A stretch of DNA of 64,000 nucleotides from Corythucha ciliata (GCA_038030265.1 CM075939.1:24657253-24721252), one strand, 5' to 3'; shown: positions 46,955-58,959, counted from the first letter of the stretch. The notes: a model not told the origin generated them from the letters alone. A program made the numbers and translations.

Positions 46955-48409
46955 CAGGGTGGAAGGGTTTAAGTGTAAAGAAAAAAATTGGGTAAAATTA
47001 GACCTCATTTGCTATACAAAACACCCCATAACCCATGGTCCGAAAATCAAAACCCTTCGAGATATGATTTTTCTAGAGCATCTTTTTAGGATAACATCAT
47101 TTTCCTGGACTAAATGTGAGTAACTCTCTTCCCAGCTGACATTCTACAACTTTTGACGATGGATTCGGGAAGAACACACTCTTTTCTGTCAGGACTATCT
47201 ATTTTCGTCAAAAAATAACTAATTCTGTGTCCTCGGCAGCTCCTCAAAGTTTTGCGAAACAGGAATTTTTATTTGTTCAATGAAAGTCAATCACCACTTG
47301 TCCATACTAAATCTCCGCCTATCGACTTTCGATGGAATGGATCAGAAAAACTTCTTCAACGTGTCCCTTTCCAAATTACTCATGAGCATTTGTTTAATTA
47401 ATTGGCGATTTTTCGGCAGAAATGACAGTTTTTTTTTAGAAAAAAGAGTGATTTTTCTATTCAAAATTGCTTGTTTTGACCTGTAAATTCAAGCAATCCC
47501 TGCAAATTTCGACATGCTCAGCGTCATGAAAACCTCACCCGAAGTGGCATTAAATGTAACTGACTGTGAACTTCTACCAGAGTATCAATCAAATGTCGCT
47601 CCGCCAGCTGGCTGTCGAATAAAGTGTATTTCTCTTCTGCGAAGTTCGACGTTTTCAGTTAATTTGCGAATATGCGACAAAAATTACCACTTGGTGTGAC
47701 TATTTACTTGTATTTAACAATTTCTGCCAAATAATCGCTAATTTACTGAAATTCGTAGTAGTGAAATGCACTCTATTCGACAGCGACGACAGCCAGCTGC
47801 CGAAACGATATCATTTCATGCTTAGGTGAGCGTTATCGTTCGGTTACAATCCAAGGACCGCTTCAGATGATGTTTTAATTATTTTACACTCGTTGAAATT
47901 CGCAAGGATTTTGAATAGAAAAATCACTCTTTTTTCTAAAAAGTTGTCATTTCTGCCGAAAAATCGCCAATTAATTAAACAAATGCTCATGAGTAATTTT
48001 GAAAGGGACACGTTGAAGAAGTTTTTCTGATCCATCGAAAGTCGATAGGCGGAGATTTAGTATGGACAAGTGGTGATTGACTTTCATTGAAAAAATAAAA
48101 ATTCCTGTTTCGCAAAACTTTGAGGAGCTGCCGAGGACACAGAAACAGTTATTTTTAGACGAAAATAGATAGTCCTGGCAGGAAAGAGTGTGCTCTTCCC
48201 AAATCCATCGTCAAAATTTGTAGAATGTCAGCTGGGAAGCGAGTTACTCGCATTTTATCCAGGAAAATGATGTTATCTTAAAAAGATGCTAGAAAAATCA
48301 TATCTCGAAGGGTTTTGATTTTCGGACCGTGGGTTATGGGGTGTTATGATCGCAAATGAGGTCTAATTTTACCCAATTTTTTTCTTTACACTTAAACCCT
48401 TCTACTCTG
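46955..48409. mobile_element. Foldback element with ~500-bp inverted arms
   Basis: 1455 bp starting CAGGGTGGAAGGGTTTAAG and ending in the near complement CTTAAACCCTTCTACTCTG, with TATA on both sides (46951-46954, 48410-48413; a TA duplication is equally possible). Arms 46955-47467 and 47908-48409 are about 95 percent alike by eye. The 440-bp centre contains a second inverted pair around CCAGCTGGCTGTCG. The arms carry mirrored short frames (MDQKNFFNVSLSKLLMSICL in each), hence no independent gene. Confidence 0.92.
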
Positions 48410-48556
48410 TATATGTATATAATTTAGCATTCATCACAAATATTTTTATATATTAATTAGTAGTTTTAAGATTATTAAATTGTGTGTTTCTTCGAATTTA
48501 TTAATGTACCGAATTTGAGTAATTTTAACAAAACAAGTTACTGCTCTTCGTCTCAC

Positions 48557-48845
48557 CTTCCCGGTAATTTTGATATAACCAGTGGCGAGGTACAAAAAAC
48601 CATGTGCTAATTTAAGTCGCAATCTTGAACCATACCGATGAGCCTCACAAGGAAGAAAACCCAATTTCGTCTTGCGTTCGGTGGAACCAGGCCTTTCGTC
48701 GTCTTTAAATTGACACCCGGAGCCGGCATTTCGCCGCTCTCATAAATTGGGCTTCGACAAGAACTTCCCCACAGCGACCAACGTGACGCGAAGGGCGCCT
48801 TGTTGAGTTCCTCGCCCCAGAACCTCTCCCAGAAAATTAAATCTG
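48557..48845 (-). other. GC-rich open segment, possible exon(s), frame unresolved
   Basis: One minus frame runs from acceptor ttatctccag (near 48846) to a stop near 48620, reading FWGEELNKAPFASRWSLWGS early on. Another runs from about 48736 to a GTGAGA donor at 48556-48555, reading KTKLGFLPCEAHRYGSRLRL then LYLATGYIKITGK. A plus frame is also open. Composition is unlike the flanks. It could be a real exon, a retro-copied gene fragment or a dead element; no family is recognised. Confidence 0.3.
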
Positions 48846-48849
48846 GAGA

Positions 48850-50990
48850 TAAATTGTTATATTTATGTTCCCACAGAGCAGTAACTTGTTTCCAGCGATG
48901 GATTTACACCATTTCAAAATTTCAATTGTTACTAAAGTCTGAATAAAACAAAATATAGTTGAGACGCCCGTGACCAAACTCCTTCTATACAAATCATAAA
49001 ATTAAACACCAGAGCACTTTTTAAATGGCAAAAGGAAAACGCTATTAGAGTCCTTCTCACACGCCGTTACCACTACTTTAATCATCAACACAACCCACCA
49101 CTTATGAGCATGGTGCGGCTTCGGCATTCAACAAAACAAATGCATTCGCAAACAATTTTGTACAGCATACACTCCCCCTTACCCTCGTACTTCTATCAAA
49201 CGTTTAAAAATTCCTTCACTTCAGGAATCAAGTTCCTAATTTAAGCTTTGACCCATCTTTTTTTAGGCGTGTGTGAGTAAGCCCCCTCCCCCCTGCTCCA
49301 CAAAAATAAATCTAAAAGACTCCCTCAGAGAAACTAAACTTACAACTGAATGTATTAAGTATTAATAGTGCTTGGGGACCCTCTTCCTAGACACTAGAAG
49401 TCACGTAAATGATGATGGGGCAGGGTAAGGGTGATGAGGTATTCAGTTTTAATCGTTTTAAAAAATGTTAACCCCTTCTAAATAGTCACTATTTTATTCT
49501 AAAAGGAACTCTTCTTTCTCACTTTAAATACGTAAATTTGTAAGACTTTAAGTCCTTTTTTTGAATAATTTTTATTCTTCGTGTTTTTTTCCGTATTTAA
49601 GGAACGATAAGGATACCAAATCACGATTTTTGTATTTAAATGGCCACCTGGAACTTTATAAACAACAAGATGCACCGTTATTTTGAAAGACTTTTCTGAC
49701 TGAAAATGCTCTTAACTTTATATGAGAGAGCCGGCAAGTCGGAGGGGGCTTCTGAACCCTTTAGCGGACCTCCGAGGAAGGCGAGTATTACGAGATAGTC
49801 ATATGGACGAGATAGGAGTGTATTGAGAAGAGAGAGAAAATATGTTCTTCTCGACATATCTTAACCTAATAAGGAAAGTTGTTGTTTTTTTCCTATCGCA
49901 CCCTAGCTTCTGGTGGGCTGACTGCGAGGGGGAGGGGTACCAGTGGTTTTTAAAAAGCGTTGAAACGATCTCTGCCATGACTTTAATTTGGCGAAACCGT
50001 TTAAAATCGCAACGTCGAGTTCAAGCTAACTGAAAAGTGTGCTTAAGTGTTACATACGTGAATACTCCCAGAATCCGTTGGTATTACGATCAACAGGTGG
50101 TTACCTTGTGGACTCCCAATGGGCCTTCAAAGGAAGGAGAAAACTACTTACAGATCATCTTCAACGCATACATGTACATTATGTATGATTAGGCTTGAAT
50201 TAATAGCGAGGTCAAAGTTTCTCCTGAGCAATCTCCATTAGCCCCCCTCCCCACAATCATTCCAATTACCTTGTCCATGTGGTACAAGAGGGGGAGTAGC
50301 TATAAACTTCTGATATGGGAGGGGGGTTTCCCATAATTCTCTTGGGAATGAAAGAGGGAGAGGGGAAGATTTGGGAAACCTGAGCAGTTTGTATATTTTT
50401 CTCCCAGTCACATTTAATAATTTAAGAAAGTAGGTAGTATGGACTTATGGATATACGGTTAACATTAAAGTAGCGGAGCCGGGAGCTTGAAAGAGTATAC
50501 GGCTTCAAAAATAAAAAAATTGTTAATGCTCGAGTAGGCTGGGAGCTAAATGCGCGAGGAGAATCGCACCCGCAATAGGCGTGGATCCAGCATTTCTTCT
50601 AGGGAAGGGGCTCGAGAGAAAACCAACATAACAACTTGCCGATGATGCGTCGGAGGGGGGGAACTCACTGCCAGGGACACCAAGTTTTTGAATAAATTGT
50701 CAAATTAAACGTTAATGGACCTCGAAGAGAAGATCAATAGAGCGGAAGCCTGCGGGGCAAAGCCTTTTAGTTTCTTAGTTTGATGCCTACAGATTCTGGG
50801 ATCTGACACAAATTTCCTGGCTGAGCTTTGATGGAGATATTAATAACCTTTTTCAACCTGAATAGTAAATTTTCGGCGTTAAACCATGATTTGGGCTAAA
50901 CAATAGTTCCGTGGAAATACATCTTAATAGTCCGGGAGCACACGGTATGAAAAATCCGTATCATCTGATCGCGCTTGAAACCATCATCAC
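48850..50990. other. No gene recognised
   Basis: AT-rich. GCAATAGGCGTGGATCCAGC near 50570 resembles a hAT-type terminal repeat, but no partner was found. Confidence 0.4.
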
Positions 50991-51027
50991 GACGTTACAC
51001 GGTCACTAGCAAATGCGCCTGCATCGT

Positions 51028-51710
51028 CGCCAGAAATTTTTAGCGGGACAAGGTCTCGCCGTTTGCAAAAAAAAAAAAAAATCGTTTTTCGGATCATTTG
51101 ATCGTATCTGGTGTTCTGATAGCTCTATTATACGCCTAGAGAGGTTTCCTTAGTAACAAACGCCAGACAATTTCAGTGGGACATGGAGGGACGACATCGT
51201 TTGAAGATTGCAAAATTTGTGCCCCGAAATCGGATCATCTGAAAATGACTGGCAAGGGTCATTTCTTACTATGTGGATGCTCCGCTACCGGAATATCTCA
51301 ATGCCAGACAAATCGGATGGGACACTGAGTAGATGTGAAGGATGAAATTGCAAAAAAAAAAAGAAAAAAAAAAAAAGAAAGAAAAAAAAAAGGGGGGACT
51401 TGGATGATTTGAACATGTCTGGCGAAGTTAACATCACATGATTAGCCATCCATGGATCACATTTGTCACTTCGCCAGACATTTTCAGCGGAACATGGACT
51501 GTGCCAGGCAAAAAAGTGATATCTTACCGACAATTTAATAATTATACGAAACATTCGGATGATCAGCCAAGTTATGTTATGCGTCAGTGGAGTACATACA
51601 ACCATATGGTTTGTTAACCGGACCTAAAAGATTCTTTGTATGTATGCAGCGGGGAATAACTAAAACTATCATTTGTGAGCTTTTGTCCCACTCAAAATGT
51701 CTGGCGAAAG
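51028..51710 (+). repeat. Degenerate four-unit array, ~130-170 bp period
   Basis: Units start with CGCCAGACATTTTCAGCGG-like sequence at 51028, 51161, 51303 and 51472; an inverted CAAAATGTCTGGCG lies near 51695. Later parts of each unit share GATTGCAAAA and TCGGATCATCTG-like motifs. Two units have A-runs inserted at the same place. Confidence 0.6.
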
Positions 51711-51863
51711 CAGATTCGTATTCTTCACTGAGCTAGAAATGGCATTTATTTCGAAAAAAATTGTGTTTAAATCTTCCAAGTCCCCCCCCCCCATTTTTTA
51801 CTTCATTTTACTTGCTTAGTCACCCATTTTACGGTTAGCTGAGCCGCAGAAAACGAATACTTA

Positions 51864-52534
51864 AGCTGCGTATACACTTGCGAGCCGAGCCTGAGCCGAG
51901 CGGCTCGCGAGCCGCTCTAAACAGGTTCGAAGTCTGTTTTTGTTACGACGAGCACGTGTTGAGCGGCTCGCGAGCTGCTCGTACTAGGCTCCATCTCCTG
52001 TCGGTTTTTCATTCAACATCAAAGGAATTGGTTCATCAAGTTGAGACGGGCATTTAGTAGGCTCAGAGCGCGCTCGAGACAAAAGGGTGAAGTGGGGGCA
52101 TTTCTTTGAGGGGAACTTTGTCATCTCCCTTTTTCATTTACCGGGTTTTTTGTTTTTCTCTGTTTTCACTATTGTCGTTGTCATCGTCGTAATGGAATGG
52201 TCAGAGGAGAGGCAAATTTCACTAATTGAGGCCTACAAAAACCATCCCAATTTATGGGACCTGAAACATCGGGACCACTTCAGAAAGAATGTCAAGGAAG
52301 ACGCGATAACAAAGAGCGATATAGTATCCTTCGAGGCCATAATGCACCCGCGACTCTGTCAGAACTACCGCTGAGAAATAATAAATACACTTCATACGTC
52401 AGCTCTCGGCTCGTCCCATGCTCACAGTTTTCCCCCGGCTCGAGAGAAACAACATTTCAGCGAGCGTGCTCTGGACATGCTCAGAGCACGCTCGGCCGCT
52501 CGGCTCAGGCTCGGCTCGCAAGTGCATACGCAGC
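51864..52534. mobile_element. PIF/Harbinger element carrying a MADF remnant
   Basis: 671 bp flanked by TTA (51861-51863, 52535-52537). Terminal repeats begin AGCTGCGTATACACTTGCGA on the left and, read inwards from the right, GCTGCGTATGCACTTGCGA. Both subterminal zones repeat GAGC, as in the 39-kb element. The interior includes the MADF-like frame at 52192-52374. No DDE transposase remains, so it is an internally deleted, non-autonomous copy. Confidence 0.88.
52192..52374 (+). pseudogene. Truncated MADF-domain ORF of a Harbinger element
   Basis: From the Met at 52192 the frame reads MEWSEERQISLIEAYKNHPN followed by LWDLKHRDHFRKNVKEDA. The W-S-E-E, L-I-E-x-Y, P-x-L-W-D and K-E-D-A positions match the first half of the MADF DNA-binding fold (an SANT/Myb relative). 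The second half of the domain is missing: after about 38 residues the frame leaves the family and stops at 52374. Harbinger-type transposons commonly encode a Myb/SANT or MADF companion of the transposase, so this is taken as the remnant of that gene rather than a host gene. An upstream Met at 52087 would add a hydrophobic N-terminus of doubtful meaning. Confidence 0.75.
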
Positions 52535-52924
52535 TTAAGAATTACGGCGCAGTTCAAATGACAATGAGTGAGTGCTCCTCCCCCCTTGCCATAAGGTCTG
52601 GGCAACTGACCAGTTCAACTTTCAGAAACACATGAGGCGGGTGCGGCCATACAAGATGAGAACCTTACCCTTTCGATACAGCACAAGTTGTTAGAAACCT
52701 CCCAAACTTCGGAAATTTTCGCAATAAATCTGGTTTGACAATCCATAAACTGTCAAATTCGACTTGGGTTTGAGACCCTCGTGCGAATTGTTCGGCAAAC
52801 ATCAAAAACCTAGCGATTCAGCCCCTCGAGTGTGGAAGATCGCTTGAAACCTAAAAAACTAAATAAAACTTGGCTTTATAACCTTCGGCCTTTGTTCGAC
52901 AGAGGGCAAAATTGATCGCTCTTT

Positions 52925-53500
52925 CTCGATAGCCCTGCATCCAATCACAGACAAACTCCAAAACCACAAAGAAGACCGAAACACAACAAACCTACAAGCC
53001 AGAGTAAAGCTCCAACACAAAGATGGTCTAACAACAGTAAAGCTCCAACCACAAAGAATGTCCAATCACACCAAAGGTCCAACCACAGCAAAGGTCCAAC
53101 CTCAGCAAAGGTCCAACCACAGCAAAGGTCCAAAACACAGCAAAGGTCCAACCACAGCAAAGGTCCCAACCACTGCAAAGGTCCAAACACAGTAAAGCTC
53201 CAACCACAGCTATCAATAGCAAAGGTCCAACCACAGCAAAAGTCGAGCCACATCAAAACTCCATCTACAAAAAACTCTAGACACAGTTAGAACTTCAAAC
53301 CACAGTAACGTCCCACCCTAAGAAAGCTTCGAGCGACACTACAGGAAAGGTCCAACCACAGCAAAGGTCCCAATCACTTCAAAGGTCAAAGCACGTCAAA
53401 GCCCTAACCACAGCAAAGCTCCAAACAAAAAAAGATCCAACCACTGCAAAACTCCAATCACAATTGAGCTCCAACTACATTAGAGCTTTAGCCTCAGTAG
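52925..53500 (-). repeat. 17-bp minisatellite R1, most regular copy (CA orientation)
   Basis: From 53060 to 53200 the unit GGTCCAACCACAGCAAA repeats with few changes; outer copies decay. Followed by GGATCCAGTGCCCCC and CTACAGCCCTG, also seen at other R1 edges. Confidence 0.85.
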
Positions 53501-53689
53501 AGTTTCCAGTAGTAGAGGATCCAGTGCCCCCTCTCTCTCTCTCTACAGCCCTGAAAGTGGGACACGTGTTCCCACCGGCAAACTTACAGCTGCCACCATT
53601 TCGTCCACCACGGACCACTCACGACGCGCCCGTTTTGGGCGAGCCTGCCCCTCTGAATCAGTTTTTATTGAGCTACTCCCACGAAATTT

Positions 53690-54350
53690 TGTTTTTTCAG
53701 GGAGTCCGCTCCGCGAAATTGGAGCCAATCTCGCAAAACTGCATTTACAAGAAACCAGACCCGCCAAATAAGCTTTTTGGGCGGAGGTAATAGGTTCCGA
53801 ATGGATAACCCTGCGAAATTTGGTTTTTGAAAGTCCAAATAAGTGGACTACCCGCAAAATTGTTTTATTGCTGTTTAACTTGGGCAGCACCCTGGAAGCA
53901 TTAGTTTTAAAAGTGTAAAACCCTTGAAGTCCGCTTTCTTTTTTTTTCTTTTTTTTAACAGGGACCGCTAGTATTGGTTTGCGGCGGGGCGGATTTGAGA
54001 AATTTGGAATTGAAAAGACCCCAACTCGCGGAATTGCTACTTTGACGGAGCCGTGAAAATTCGTTTTGAAAATAAAACTGGGAACTGGGGTATTTGAAAT
54101 TGGGTTTGGTTGTTTAGGTTGGGCGTTGGAATGAGTGAAACCTGTGGGATTTGATTTTTGAACGAGTCAACTCCATGATTTGGGAAGACAATCCTGTGAA
54201 ATTGACTTTCTGAGTGAGCAAAACCTACGAAATTGGGGTCTATGACTATGAGCGCCAATACGTAAAATGTGGGAATTAAAAAGGCTTAAGTCACGAAATG
54301 GATTTCTTCGGGCAAAATCCGCGAAATTGGGGTTTAAAGGGATGGAATTC
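53690..54350 (-). repeat. ~30-bp minisatellite R3, reverse
   Basis: Copies of a CCGCGAAATTGGTTTTTGA-like unit, opposite in orientation to 17.8 kb, starting about 190 bp after the R1 array. Confidence 0.7.
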
Positions 54351-56690
54351 GAAGATCCTAGCTATCGACATAACCAATGTCATAATGATGAGAAAAGTGA
54401 CTCCCTAGCTGAGTAATTATTCTCGAGTGTTGTGGGGGGGGGGGTCCAAATAATATGTTCGCTTTTGGTAGGAGATGGGCTTTCCTGAGCATACCTCAGC
54501 ACTCAGCAGTTAACAAAAATAAACGAATGGTGATATGATGATGATGATGATGGAGGAGGATATTTGTAGAGGCTGGCGGGACGATTTAACCTTGTTGGTA
54601 TAGGGGGAAGGGATGATGGGCACCCTCTCCCATTCACTCATTGTACCTACTGTCATCCTGAATGTCATTTAATTGCGAAAGATCACACGGAGGTGAAAAG
54701 ATCATGGTTCGTGAGTGAGTGTGATGTAGGGGAGGGGAATGATGGTAACACATCATACATGCATTAGAAAAAAAAAAAAAAAAAAACTCGAAAACTAATG
54801 ATTAATGGGAATACCTCATCTTCGCGGCCCAGGTCAAGCAAAAGTTTGCCAATGTTTCCCACACACTGTATAGAAGCGGTGGCCTTGTAGTAATAGACAT
54901 AGGTATTTTATATTAGCATTATTACCAGGTTGATGAACGTAAAAGGAATAAAATACACAGCAGACGTGCCAAGACGGGGAAACTTAAAATTTAATCATTA
55001 ATAAAGAGCGTGGAATGAAAGCCCAAATTCTGTTCATTGTTGACATTTTGAACGCCAACTTTCTCATTTATTCATTCTTATATTTTACCTATCTCTTTCG
55101 CTCCCCTCCCTATTGGATAGAGCTGCATTAAGAAACATCACGTATGAGTTACTTCTGAGACAGCTATATAGGAACACACAAATCACAGATTGGAATTTGA
55201 AGAATCCAGTCCCTCTCTATTTCTTTCTTACTTCAAAAGTAATTAACAATCCCTGGTGGCATGGTTAACCTTTTTGTGTGCCGTGAAAACATTTTAAATA
55301 GTAAGCAATATACAGGACCACTCAAAAACACCTAACCAGCCCACTTTTATTTTTGTCTCGGTTCTTACAATCTATTTTCAAGAAAAGAAAAGAAAAAGGT
55401 CGAAATAAAGTTCTTCGTGTCGATTTCATTTGACATGGTCAAGCCTTTTTTTTTCTTTCTTTTAAAATGTGAGGGACAAGAAGGTGGAAACCATGTTCAT
55501 GTTCGTCTCCTTTTACGAAGGAAATGGTATTTCCGGTGACTGGAGAGCCCACTGTCTCCTTGTTCGACGAACTGTGACAGTTTTCCCTCTTTTTCGCCTC
55601 AATTGTAATGAATGATCGGTGGTTTCATTCATTTTTTTTTTCTTATTAGTTCGGCTCCTGCTCCCCGCAAGGGTTGAAAGTGAATACAAAGTTTTATATG
55701 AGTTAAGTGAATCTTCCTTACACTTTTTCACCGGACTGTGTTATACGCAAACCTAAAAAGGCATTTGCATCGTCCTTAGCATATCTAATTGCGAAAGATA
55801 TGTGGAGGGAGGGTAAGGGTTGGGCGTATTTCTAAGCATAAATCAGATCCCTCTCCTCCTCTTCCTTCGCTTGTACCGAATGCTCGTTTCCTCTACAAGT
55901 TCCCCGCCTAATAGACACGTATATCAAAGTCTTAAAGGAATTAGTTTTACTGGTCACGTTTTTTTGCGAGTATAAAGTACAGGCTTTTATAAAAGAAGCC
56001 CGAGATTTTGCTCTACGAGTCGTCTTGCAGGTACACATTTTAAAATGTTTTTAAAAGGTAAACAATTAATTTAAGCGACAGGGAATTTTATTAATAAACT
56101 CGGAAGGTTGATGCCCTTTTCACCTTTACTATTTAACTATAAAGATTTTCAAAATATTCTTGAAGAATGAGGGGGACAGGATATTATAAAGTTAATTTTC
56201 GGTGTTCGGAGCGTGGAGCCGCGCCTCTATAGTAGTAAATGAGGGATGCATCAAGACAAAGGGCGTCCTTGGACAGAAACGTTAATTCACTATGAGGATG
56301 AGGAAAGGGCTCCTTGTTTTTTCAATTTTGTCGTTTCTCAACGTTATTACTAAATAGTAATTTCGTTTCGGGGAATATTATTCGTTACAATAGCTAACAA
56401 AAGAGGAATGCGGGGAGAATTTCGTTACGGAAGAAGGGAAGGGGTCGTACTTATGTAGTTGTATCGAAAGATCTGAAATGGATTTTTCAGGACCGTTAGC
56501 GTATCCTCACAGAAATGGTCTATCGTCGCCGCAAGTTGAGTCACTAGGTCAATTGAAGCTGACCGCAGAGGAATGGGAAACAATGTCGTTTAAAGAAAGG
56601 GTTGAAGTTCATTCCCCCGCCACTCACCACCAAGCCTAATTAGGACTTGAAAAATTCAGAACTACCGACCTCCAATTTCTACATTTCTTA
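54351..56690. other. No gene recognised
   Basis: AT-rich. An 11-base G run near 54436, (GAT)n at about 54536-54552, a 19-base A run near 54768. Minus frames at 55513-56038 are basic but match no family. Confidence 0.45.
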
Positions 56691-56692
56691 GG

Positions 56693-56770
56693 TAGTAGAT
56701 GAATGTAGTGGTCAGAATTCCCGCCTGTCAGGCAGGAGTCAGATTGGCCCCCGAAGGGAGATGCTTTTTT
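56693..56770 (+). tRNA. tRNA-Asp(GTC)-like pseudogene or SINE head
   Basis: TGTAGTGGTCAGAATTCCCG then CCTGTCAGGCAGGA aligns with the D arm and anticodon arm of tRNA-Asp, with GTC in the anticodon position and a nearly complete anticodon stem (one mispair). The acceptor and T arms are degraded: no intact GGTTCRANTCC B box, so it is not a working tRNA. A T6 Pol III-type terminator follows at 56765-56770. It could be the 5' part of a tRNA-derived SINE. Confidence 0.45.
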
Positions 56771-56984
56771 CAAAAATCCGATGCGATGCTTTCCCCCTTC
56801 ATTTCGGTTGGCCCCGAGCCGAGTAGCGTCAATCGTTTCCTTTTCTCCACCGAAACGCAATAGCACCTAGGTACTACTTCGAGGGAGAGGAAGAACAGTC
56901 GCATTAAGCATGCTACCGTCGAACATTCAAAAGCGTTCGTATGCCTCGAAGAATCTCTTATTTTTCGTTATTTCTCTCTCACAC

Positions 56985-57010
56985 AAACACACACCCACAC
57001 ACACACACTG
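56985..57010 (+). repeat. (CA)n microsatellite
   Basis: Near-pure CA dinucleotide run interrupted by CCC. Confidence 0.85.
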
Positions 57011-57719
57011 TGGCCTTTCAATTCATTGACAGAATGAATTATTCAGCGACCGAAAACTGGCATAGGTAAGAAAAGGAGTGGGACGCAAGTTTAATAGAAA
57101 CTTTTTCTGTCTTTACTTTTGTCGTAGTTTTATAATTATGAATGTTTCCCGGTGATGAGGGGAATTGAGAAGAATTGAGTAAACAGTAAACAATGGAGCA
57201 CTGCAGCTTTTCCTCTTCATCCAATAATTATTATTACTACTATACTACATATCATTATGGGAAAAATGCAACGAGGTGCCCAGGATATGTTAGGTATGCT
57301 TCCAGTAAACTATTTTGCGACCAATTATTAAACATTAGTGCAAAAATAATCTAGAAAGCCACAACACGTATCAAACCGGTAATTTAAACATTTTTTTTTG
57401 CATAAAGGACCATAAATCAAATACCAATTCAAGCCACACCCTCACGTTGATCTTCTTCTTTTTCATTGGAATGAATCATTATGACAACGCATAAGGTGAG
57501 CCTCCAAACATAGGTAGACTAAAACGATGATGAAGAAGAAGCATCTTAGCAAATTCATTTCTTCCTGGTCCTAGCAAATAGAATAATAATACAAAATTAA
57601 AGTCCCTTTGATGAGGGAAAGCATCCACTAGCGTGCGTACTTGAGGAAGTGTCGAGGGGGGCGGGACACCATTCAGAGAAGAACTTTGTGTAAAGCTCAT
57701 AGATTTTAAGTTGTTATAG

Positions 57720-57945
57720 GATGTGAAAAAATCGCCAATTCGTTTCTAAAAGTGAGGAAAAGCTGTTTTTCTGCTAAAAACCCAATTTTGCTGGGTCGGC
57801 TGATTTAAAAGCCAATTTCGAGGATTTGGCACACTAAAAATCAAATTTGCCATTCTGTCTCACTGGAACGGTGCTCGCCATAAACAATTTCTGTGGTCGG
57901 GGTCACTAAAAACCCAATTTCGCAGCGTAGGCTCATTGAAGTAGG
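57720..57945 (+). repeat. ~30-bp minisatellite R3, short block
   Basis: About six degenerate copies of the CCAATTTCG...GGTCACTAAAAA unit. Followed by unrelated GC-rich sequence and then R2. Confidence 0.6.
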
Positions 57946-58184
57946 TATAACGTCGACGTAATCCGTTCATCCGTATCAGTAATCCGTTCCAGAAGGTGTT
58001 TTTCACCTTCTTCCTGCAATGGGCAACAGTGCTTCTCAAATATTCTCCAGTGAAGCTGCTTGTGCTTACCCCCAGATCAAGGGCTGGATACACCCATGGC
58101 TACTTCGTAGCTGTTGACGAAAGCGCTAACTCAGCTCAGCTCAGATTTTGTTCACTTTCTGCCACGATGTTACCTATATACAGA

Positions 58185-58400
58185 AGCTGTGAAATGACGT
58201 TTTCTTCATTCTATAAACCGCGAATTAGCGCTTTTCCTCACTTCAGCGCTTCTTCTTCATTTTAGCCGCGAATTAGCAAATGTTCTCCATTTTAGCTGCA
58301 CTAGTGAGTGATTTTTCTCACTTTCAGCCATGAATTAGCGTTTTTTCTCGGTTTTAGCCACGAACTTGCCTTCAGAAGCTGAGAATTGGCATTTTCATAC
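58185..58400 (+). repeat. ~30-bp minisatellite R2, forward
   Basis: Six to seven copies of CGCGAATTAGCGCTTTTCCT type. The next R2 block, from 58960, is in reverse orientation. Confidence 0.75.
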
Positions 58401-58959
58401 TTTGAGCCGCTCGTACTCCTTTTCATGTACCTACCTTGTTCCGTGAACATAGCACCAAAATATCTTCATTCTTCCATTTGATGGTTTCGGGGCCCTCTGA
58501 CACGGCCCTGTCGGACGCCATCCCAGGGCGGTCCGTCTCCCTCACCCCTTCCTCGTACACCACTGTCAGCATTTAAGAGAGTGACAAGGACAGTGATGAT
58601 TCTGGGAGATAGGCAATATGGCATCCTTTGAAAGGAATTCGAAATTGAATAGTTTGAAAAATAAAATAAAAAGTCAGTTACATTTTCGTTGGATTTACTT
58701 GATAGCTAAACTCAGCTACTTGCTGATTATTAGTTCTCTGATGTGCGCCCTGACTTCTGTATAGGTCTCACAACGCTAACGCTCATTTCAATTAATTCGA
58801 ATTTTATAGATCTGGAATATTCATAAATCAAATGCGCTCTTTAGGTCATTCCCCCCCCCCACCCACACGTCTAGCAAAACGTCCCTTAGGATACGTCACC
58901 CCCTGGCGGCTCACTCGGCTCGCCCTCTCCCCTCCAAAGCCGGCACTGTGGCTAAATGG

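Noticed and set aside
47280..48035. Mirrored frames MDQKNFFNVSLSKLLMSICL on both arms
   Set aside because: They are the two inverted arms of one foldback element read on opposite strands; short and without a known domain.
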